A stretch of DNA of 12,980 bases from Baffinella frigidus. Taxonomy: Eukaryota > Cryptophyceae > Cryptomonadales > Baffinellaceae. Below, piece after piece: positions 1 to 7,700 of this stretch (the stretch's first letter is position 1; every line of letters starts with the position of its first letter). The notes under the pieces were generated by a model, which saw only the letters and a program-made list of their open reading frames with translations, made no database searches and was not told the origin of the DNA. Both the position numbers and the translations under genes were made by a program. The stretch covers positions 58,431 through 71,410 of the forward strand of contig MU646802.1 of assembly GCA_026770585.1 (NCBI GenBank). Direction: 5' to 3'.

Positions 1-1150
1 GGCGCTTCAGCAGCAACCCCACCTCCGCTTGCCACTCCACCAACACCAGCACACCAACGCGCTCCGCGCTCCCCGCACCCCCAGCCCCCCCAGCACCCTC
101 CACCCCCTCCACCACATGCCCCTCCCCGTCCCCATGTTTCACCCTGTCTCCCTTCGCCCCCGTCTCATGCCCGCGGACACCCATCCCCCCCCCGGCCGCA
201 TCAGCCGCGGGGATGGACAGCTCAGACGCGAGCGGGTGCTCCGGGACGGCGAGAGCACGAGCGAGGAGCGCAGTGCGCGAGACGACAGGGTCCACCCACG
301 CGACGAGCAGCACAGTGATCGCCTCGTCGCCGCCCCCACCACCCTTGCCGCCGCCGCCGCCGCCGCCGCCGCGCGGCGCGCGAGGTGGCACCAGCCCGCA
401 GAGCAGCCCGAGGCACCCTAGGTGCTGCGAGAACGGGATGCCCGTCGCTCCAGGTGTAGGGGGGGCAGAGCCCTGTTTGGGAGACGCCGGGTCCTCATGA
501 GGATCGCCATGCACGGTGCCGGCGTGTGGGCGCTGGTGGAGCACCCGCCAGCGTTGCTCAGCGGCGCGCACCCAGCCCTCCCCGCCCGGTTCGCTCGCCC
601 CCTCCAGCGCCGCGCCGCAGACCCGGTCCCCCCCACAAATCCTGATGCAGGCGCCGCCACGACGTGCCGGGGTGAGAGCTGCAGCTGCGGCTGCCGCCCA
701 CTCCCGCACTGGCCACAAGTCGTCGGCCGCATCCTCTTCCCCCGCCTCCTCCTCGCCAGCGATGAATGCGGACTCCGTGGACGTGGATCGCATCGGAGAC
801 GGCTTGCCCGGAGATCGCACGCCGGGTGATTTAACGCTCGCGCTGGTCGGTGAGACGCTGGGAGACAGAACGCCCGTCCCAGGAGATGGTAGGCCGGGGG
901 GTTGAATGCCCTTCTGCGGCGAGATGCTGGGAGGCAGAGCGCCCTTCTGGTCCAGCGCCTCCTCCGCCGCAGCAGCAGCTGCATCTTGCGACGCTGCAAC
1001 CACGGAGGTCACATTCTCCTTCGAAAGAGCTGGAGGAGGAGGTAGCTCTTTCTGAGGCAAGGGAACGGGGTGTGTAGGCACAGGGGGCGGGGGGGCAGTA
1101 AGCGCCGCTGCCTTCTCAGCTCTGAGCCTCTTGGAGGAGCCTCCCCCCAT
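1..1150 (-). CDS. Partial hypothetical protein, Pro/Ser/Ala/Gly-rich, runs off left edge
   Basis: Read on the minus strand from an ATG at 1150, the frame stays open for 383 codons to the window edge, so the C-terminus is missing. The start reads MGGGSSKRLRAEK, with a short basic patch that could be a nuclear signal. A Pro-rich stretch follows (residues about 20-45), then an Ala run, then a Ser-Pro-rich segment (about 70-118) with phrases such as SPGVRSPGKPSP that would suit proline-directed kinases. An acidic patch lies near 130-145, with a second Ala run at about 151-157 and a long Gly run near 260-276. I recognise no folded domain. An in-frame ATG at 1282 would add 44 residues but would put the start within 5 bp of the divergent gene's start, so I prefer 1150. 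Open frames are common by chance in such GC-rich DNA. The amino-acid phrasing and the divergent arrangement are the main support, and introns in the left half cannot be excluded. Confidence 0.5.
   Translation of the reverse strand, partial: MGGGSSKRLRAEKAAALTAPPPPVPTHPVPLPQKELPPPPALSKENVTSVVAASQDAAAAAAEEALDQKGALPPSISPQKGIQPPGLPSPGTGVLSPSVSPTSASVKSPGVRSPGKPSPMRSTSTESAFIAGEEEAGEEDAADDLWPVREWAAAAAAALTPARRGGACIRICGGDRVCGAALEGASEPGGEGWVRAAEQRWRVLHQRPHAGTVHGDPHEDPASPKQGSAPPTPGATGIPFSQHLGCLGLLCGLVPPRAPRGGGGGGGGKGGGGGDEAITVLLVAWVDPVVSRTALLARALAVPEHPLASELSIPAADAAGGGMGVRGHETGAKGDRVKHGDGEGHVVEGVEGAGGAGGAGSAERVGVLVLVEWQAEVGLLLKR
316..372. repeat. GCC/GGC trinucleotide-rich tract
   Basis: A run of GCC triplets followed by GC-rich sequence. 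On the minus strand it encodes the poly-Gly run of the partial protein. It is the obvious length-variable spot in that gene. Confidence 0.7.
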
Positions 1151-1286
1151 CGGAGAAGCGTGGTCCGTGCGGTTCCGCCCTTGCGAACAACAGGCTGCTT
1201 GTAAAGCGACTCCGATTTTTGCGGCCCGAAATGTACCGCCGAAAAAAACGGATTTAGAGATTCTCGAGATCAGCCCCGGCATCAAA
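1151..1286. promoter_or_regulatory. Putative divergent (shared) promoter region
   Basis: 136 bp separate the proposed starts of the minus-strand gene (1150) and the plus-strand gene (1287). The stretch 1200-1262 is clearly richer in A/T than its surroundings, with runs of T and A, as expected of a core promoter in GC-rich DNA. No canonical TATA box is evident. On the plus strand it also holds a nine-codon open frame (ATG at 1231, stop ending at 1257) that could act as an upstream ORF. The boundaries depend on both start-codon choices. Confidence 0.35.
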
Positions 1287-1706
1287 ATGGAGGCGGAGCG
1301 CCAGAGCGTGTGCACGGTCCCGCGCGGGCTCGTGAATTGGGATGTCACCGAGACGTTTGTGTGCGGGATTTGCGACGCTTCGTTTCGGGAGCCTCGGCAC
1401 GCGAGCACGTGCAGCAGCGACCGCTTCTGCCGGACTTGCCAGCAGGCTGTGGACGCGTCAAAGCCTCTGAAAGACGCCGATCATTTCGAGGCTATGGTGA
1501 ATATCACGTTGGTGCGGAGCCCGACCAGCACCGCTGAGAAGGGCGGGGCGGGCGGCACCATCTCCCAGGTGCCTGCGACGTCCCGGGACTCCGTGCAGGC
1601 GCCTGGAGTGAAGAAGGAGGCGGGTGATGGGGGTGGCAATGCGCCCCCCAGGGCTGGCGTGGCTGGTCGGTCGGAGACTTCCTCTTCGCCTTTCGACGGA
1701 GTCCAT
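1287..1706 (+). CDS. Exon 1: degenerate RING-like Cys cluster and Gly/Ser linker
   Basis: Encodes residues 1-140. The chosen ATG is the first in this frame; the frame is open upstream only from non-ATG codons. The phrase FVCGIC, then FREPRHASTC, then DRFCRTC lines up with the first half of RING fingers of the type CxIC...RDP...CGHxFCxxC. The His ligand position is occupied by Ser/Asp and the second CxxC half is absent, so ligase activity is doubtful. The tail, ending SSSPFDGVH, is the counterpart of exon 4's tail and marks the start of unit 1. Donor gtgggt, phase 0. Confidence 0.68.
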
Positions 1707-4700
1707 GTGGGTGCTCCCTCCAACATCCTCGAATCCTGCCCAGGTCCCTGGCTGGATGATCCCCTTGCTGAACCGTTCCCGATTGCAGGTTACCCGCTGG
1801 GCCCCAGATCCCCTGGCTGGTCGATCCCCTGCTGAACTCAGCCGTTTCTGCAGGTTACCTACGTAGACCTCGTCGCTCTCTGCAAGATGAGGGACATGCC
1901 ATACTCCAGGAAGGACGAGAAGAACGAGCAAGGAAGGGCGAAAAGAACGAGCAAGGAAGATCTCCTTCAGATGCTCGCGCCACTCTACACAACCCAGAGG
2001 GTGTGACCCTACGCCCCTGCACCCTAACGTCCTGCTCCCACGACCTGAACCTGTGGAGCCACACAGGAAGTCGCGTGCGCAATGCAGAAGGCGTGGGGCG
2101 CCGAGAGACCACGGAGCTGTGTGGGGGAGTGGGGGGGCTTCACGGGGGACTATGGGGAGCTCGAGCTCGAGGAGCTGCAGGAGGAGGCGCGCTGCGAGGG
2201 ATTGGATCTCATGACCTGGGACAGGTCCCTCCCTCGCCGGATGGTTGAAGTTTGGCGGGTCTGAAGATCATTGTGCAGACGGTGCCCTCAGCTTCGCCGA
2301 AGTAACAATAATTCCCTCTTCCGCATCGTGAACGAGTTTCAAGCGAGCAATCGACCTTCCTCTGTGTCTTACAACTGTGGTTTCGCACCTCTGAATCTCA
2401 ATCGCCGACAGTGAAGCTGGAGCGAGGCAACCGAAGCCTGAGCGTCACCTACGCCAAAGCCTCAAACTGCGCCGCGAAGAATGCCGTGCGGTGCGAGTCG
2501 ACGCCGAGGCGGGGCATGGGAGCGCGAAGAAGGGCGCGGGTGGTGGGGGCGGCAGTGCGGGCTCCGTGGCTGGAGGGGCTGGTGGGTCGGAGAGTTCCTC
2601 TTCGCCGTTCGACGGCGTCCATGTGGGTGCTCCCTCCGGCATCCAGTAGTCCGTAGTCCTGCCCGGTTGCCTCTTTCGAAAAGATCTCCTGCTCAACCGA
2701 GAGAGATTGGTGATTTACTGCCAAACAACCAGCGTCAGCCTGCACATGCCTTCCGCGTTGTGCTACATACTGTACCCCGTGTCGGCCGCTCGTACGAGCT
2801 TTTTCCGGATGGATTCTATCTCCGCCTCCTACTGCTGAACCGACCCGTTCCTGCATTGCAGGTTATGAACCAAGACCTCGTCGCCCTCTGCAAGATGCGG
2901 AGTCTCGCATCCTGGACCAAAGCTTCGGGGCAGAAGTCCAAGGCTGAGCTTCTGCTGACATGCACTCCGCTCTACAACACCCCCAAGGTGAACCCACATT
3001 CCTGGGAGCAAGCACCAACTCTTTGAGATGTTCGCGCCGCTCTACGCAAAAAACAAGGCGAGCCCACATTCCTCCTCCCAAACGTGTTTTGCCCCCACAA
3101 CCTGAACCTGGTCCGGCACACAGGAAGTCGCGGCCGCGCTGCAGGAGGCGTGGGGCGCCGCGAGACCACGGAGCTATGGGGGGAAGTGGGGGGGCCTCAC
3201 GGGGGACTACGAGGAGCTCGAGCTCGAGGAGCTGCAGGCAGAGGCGCGCTGCGAGGGCGTGGATCTCATGATCTTCGACAGGTTCTTCCCCTTTTGGACG
3301 GTGGAAGCACGGCGGTTGGGGCGAGTTGCGTTTGGTGGAAAATCTTCCCCCTTTGGCTGTGGTCAGAACCGTTCGCCCTTCCTGGATGGTTCAAGTGTGG
3401 CAGAGGATGAGAGCCTTGTGCAGACTGAGCTCCCTGTGTTGACTTCCCGCTTCGTCAGTGATCGGTTCTGAAAGAGTTTTAAGCCAACAATTGAACCCCC
3501 TCGGACAGTGAAGCTGGAGGGAGGCGACCGAAGAGTGAGCATCAGCTCCGCATCGGCCTCACCAAGCGCCGCGACGCATGCCGTGCGTATGCCCCGGATC
3601 CTGCGTTTCCCACGCAGCGCCTCGATCTCGCCGTGTCACCCTCGGCCAAGGAGTCTAGCAAGGCCACACCAACGAAGGGCGGGAAGGCCTGTCGTGCAGA
3701 GACTGTCTCGGGATCGGCAGGGAGCGGGGGCGTCGGGGCCGGGGGGGCTGCTCTCACTCTCGGGGGCAAGATCGCGTCGATGGCCTCTGTCGTCTGGGTG
3801 AGCAGCCCCGAACAAAAACTTGGCCTGGTTTGCACTCTTCTGTGCACCGACTGTGGTTTCGTAGCTTGCCCGTGGTGGGTTCCGGGAAGAGTGGATTCAT
3901 TACGGGAAGCGTAGGTGATGCCGATTTGGTTGATTGTACCTGTCTTTACAGGGGTACCTTGCTCATAAGAAACTGCCCCCCACTAGCACCCTACAGAAGG
4001 ATTGTGCCTAGGACCCTATGCCTGTCCTAGGGGGTTGGGCGTTTCTTATGAGCGAGGTACCCCGGTAGAGGAAAACGATGTTATCTTGGTATAGGTTGTT
4101 GTATACTTGGTGATATACGACTCTGGGTAGGTCCCTCGAGATTATCTTCTCTCTCGTGTGACCTCCCCGGGGAATCGTGGTGCTCACTGCCGCTGTTGAG
4201 CGTGTACCCACACAGCGGAGTTCGAAGGGATTCGTGAATAACCCCCAAGCGATAAGACATAGGACCCCACGGTAGGCAACCCGTAGTGGCATAGGGGGGT
4301 TCCTACGGATAAGGTAACGGAAACTCGGCCCAAAATGGGCCGAAACGCCCTTCGTAGCCCGCTGTATACTTTGGCGATATTCTAACCGTGAACAATCCTC
4401 GATGCGATGCAAGATAAGGAGGTCGCGAGACATAACCCTTCCCCCCGCTCATCCCTTCACAGGATAGGAGGGAGATGCAGCAGATGAACAAGGACGATGT
4501 CATCGATCTTGCGCGGGACAGTGGCCTTACGTACTGCAGCAACGGCCACTCGTTACCCAGGCCCGACCTGGAGGAGCGCATCTCCAACGCCCACACCTTC
4601 GCGGCCTCTCTCCGAGCCAAGCACCCGAGCAGCTGTGAGCGCAGCGCCAGCACGTGGGGGGGCTGGTGGGGCTTTCCGGGCGACTACCAAGTCCTCGACA

Positions 4701-7700
4701 GAGGGGACCTGGAGGCGGAGGCGACGTTTTGCGGCATCCAGACCACGTACTACAACAAGTACGCCCCCAGCCCTCTCCCTCTTTGGGTTTTCCCGCACCT
4801 AGAGTCCCCCTTCGTTTTTTGATTTGGTAGTTCACGCACCCAGTAGAGCGGGTTTCAGAATTCAAAACGTTGGAACCAGTTTCGTCCACTTTTGCCATGT
4901 GCATCCACTTTTGTCATGGTGGATGTTGTTTGGCTATCAGACCCGAAAACCGCTCTAGTTCGATGCATGTCGTTGTTGGACCTGCACCAAGCCTAGCATA
5001 AACATTGACCATCCACGGTGGCGACTTAACCAAGATGAACATCCACGGTGGCGACTAAACCAAGATAGGTTCTGTCGGTTGTGGATTTGGACTATGAGTT
5101 GCAAGGATCTGGGCCACTTGGTTCCAGGAGTGTGAGACCAGACCAGGTGATCCAGAAACAACCTCTGACACCTCGCTGATCTCCCGTGAGCAGAAACACC
5201 GACGCAATGGAGCACAAGACGCTCCAGCAACTCTGCAAGACCCTCAGGTTGCACCTCCCCCCGAAAGAAGCATTCGATGCCCGGTGTCTTGCACTTTCGG
5301 CGTGGTGCACTTTCTTCGATGCGATTCTGCATCGTTGTCCGTGCTGGGGGGTCCTGTAAGCGATTCTCTCCCGTGCAGGAAACGGCGCGCCAACTTCGAG
5401 CCCGATCTTGACGACGTCCTTGCCTCCACGCCCCCCTCCGAAGCCTGGGGAGCTGCTCTCACTCTCGGGGGCAAGATCGCGACGACAGCCTCTGTCGTCT
5501 CGGTAAGAAGCCCTTCCACACGAGGCTATCCATGCGAACAGAATAGATGTCGATTGTAGAGCGTGTGTGTAGTAATTTTTGTATGTCTGGTCGAATAGAT
5601 GGACACGCTACACGCTTTCCGTGCAGGTGCGTGACCATTCTCCCCACAAAATAAAAAAATTGACATTTATTCTGTTCGCATGGATAGCCTCGTGTGGCTA
5701 GTCGAGTCTGAACCTGAGCGGATTCGCACCTGCCGAGGCATCGAGTGTGTGTCGTACAGGGCTACCTCGCTCATCAGAAAACGCCCCTCCCCAGGACCCT
5801 ACCGTAGGGCTATGCCTAGGGCCCTATGGTGGTCCTAGGAGGGGGGCGGTTTCTTATGAGCGAGGCACCCCTGTATCCTCCGTAAGTGGAGTGGAGAGCA
5901 AGCATGCCCGGGAATTCTCAGCGAGGTACCCCTGTAGCTTTCTAGCGGTGCGGTGTATTCCGGAAAGAGTAGAGAACGCATCTTGATTGTAGAGAGACAC
6001 GAGGTGCGCACTGTGGAGCGAGTGCTGTGTCGATGTCCCAAGGTTGTAAGCCCAAGGTTGTAAGCCCCCGACAACCGCCGCCCCTCACCCTAAACCCTAA
6101 TCCCTGGAATCCCTAAACCCTAAAGCCTAAACCCTAAACCATCAACCCTAGACCCTCAACCCTAGCAAGAAACCCTCAACCCCCACCCTAGCCCCAAACC
6201 CCAAACCCTAAACCCTAACCCCTAAACCCTAAACCCTGAACCCTAAACCCTAAACCCTAAACCCTAAACCCTAAATCCTAACACGCCGCCCCGCCACCCC
6301 ACACAGGTCAGCAGGGAGCTTCAGCAGATGTCCATGAAAGGTCTGATCGATCTGGCCAGAAACGGCGGCCTTCCATTCAGTGATGCCAACGGTCCTCTGC
6401 CCAAGTCCGACCTCGAAGAGCGCATCTCCAACGCCCACACCTTCGCGGCCTCTCTCCGAGCCAAGCACCCGAACAGCTGTGAGCGGGGCGCCAGCGCGAG
6501 GGGGGACTGGTGGGGCTTCCCGGGCGACTACGAAGTCCTCGACAGATGGGATCTGGAGGCAGAGGCAAATTTCTGCGGCGTGCGCCGCAACCAGTACGCC
6601 CCCAGCCCTCTCCTTCTTTGGGTTCCATCGTTGCCCGAACCTAGAACTCCTTTTCTCTTCTGATGTCAGTTCAGACGCACCGGGGACCAAGTTGACCACA
6701 GCGCATCGGTTATCCTCCTACACCCAATCTCATGTGGAAACATTTTTAATTTATGAACTTGGTTCAATGAACTTTACTGCACAGAACGATATTTGTAAGT
6801 GATATTAAAGGAAACGTGTAGTAATTTTGATTGAATTCAAGCCTGTAAATTAAAAGTGTTTCCACATGAAATCAGGACGGTTGTAGCGTGCTAACGTGGG
6901 AGTGATTTGTCGTATTTGTCATTGCTGTTCCCGCGTCAAGCCTAGCAGAGACATTGGACACATCCGTCGAATGGTGGTGGATTTGGACCATGCGGTGCAA
7001 GGATCTTGGGCACTTGGCTCCAGAGATGTAAGATGGCTGCAGAGGTGTAAGACCGCGCCAGGTCAGAGGGTCAATTTTGAAGGTTGTGTAGTAAGATGAT
7101 ATTTCGTTCGTGTAAAGTTCATTCTACCCGAGACACACGCCAAAAGTGATGACAATTCGAGCTCTTTGCCGCCGTAATAATGTCTTTTAAAAACAATTTG
7201 TAGCAGGATTTGCGAACGAGTGTGTGTGAAAAAGGAACTTATGACCTGGCGCGGCTAGACCAGGTGATGCGCAAACTCTGACACTTGTTCTTTATTACCT
7301 TCAGAAAGGACCTTGATGATAATCAAGCGGCCCCTACGCCTTTTGACAAGTGAACACAACACAGCGGTTCTCTGCCTCCACTCACGATGGTTACAGGGGT
7401 ACCTCGCTCATAAGAAACTGCCCCCCCCCTAGGAACAGCGCAGGGCCATGGGCATTGGCCTACTGTAGGGTCCTAGGGGGGGGCGGTTTCTTATGAGCGA
7501 GGTACCCCTGTAGTTCTTGTCAACTCTGGAGTGATGCGTTGAATGTCACGGTTGGACCTTACCAAGACTAGGAGGGATTGGAACCATCCCGAGGTGCGAC
7601 TTAACAAACTGTGACACTTTGGTGTGCTGTCGTGCGCAGAGGTTCTGGATTGGAGAAAGTATCGTCTGAAGCACTCTGCAAGGCCCTCAGGTTGCAAATT

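Larger units (their letters stand above)
5503..6306 (+). other. Intron 9, with foldbacks and a telomere-like array
   Basis: 804 nt with no gene. In order it holds a 37-bp inverted repeat (5516-5697), a PAL1 element (5755-5875), a solo PAL1 end (5920-5935), a 14-bp direct repeat (6037-6064) and a CCCTAAA-rich array ending 24 bp before the acceptor cacacag. Confidence 0.65.

Noticed and set aside
29-905. Plus-strand open frames over the first 900 bases
   Set aside because: They are short, Pro/Arg-rich antisense shadows of the minus-strand frame, with no splice or start support.
418-999. Minus-strand Arg-rich 193-codon open frame
   Set aside because: It overlaps the better minus-strand frame in another register, is Arg/Cys-rich as GC-rich shadow frames are, and stops internally.
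1200-1282. Minus-strand start at 1282 instead of 1150
   Set aside because: It is in frame, but it would leave almost no space between two divergent start codons and would make the A/T-rich promoter-like segment coding. Kept only as an alternative.
2411-2656. Open frame starting GTG at 2411 as a gene
   Set aside because: The homologous reading shared with exons 1 and 7 is in a different frame, which has no ATG of its own and is reached by splicing.
6088-6282. A true chromosome end or telomere
   Set aside because: Exons on both sides belong to one gene, and the array is degenerate on its left side.
3508-6663. Units 3 and 4 as separate small genes starting at internal ATGs (4475, 6328)
   Set aside because: The frames extend upstream to AG acceptors, phases match across all introns, and the terminal residues of the open frames run past conserved donors.
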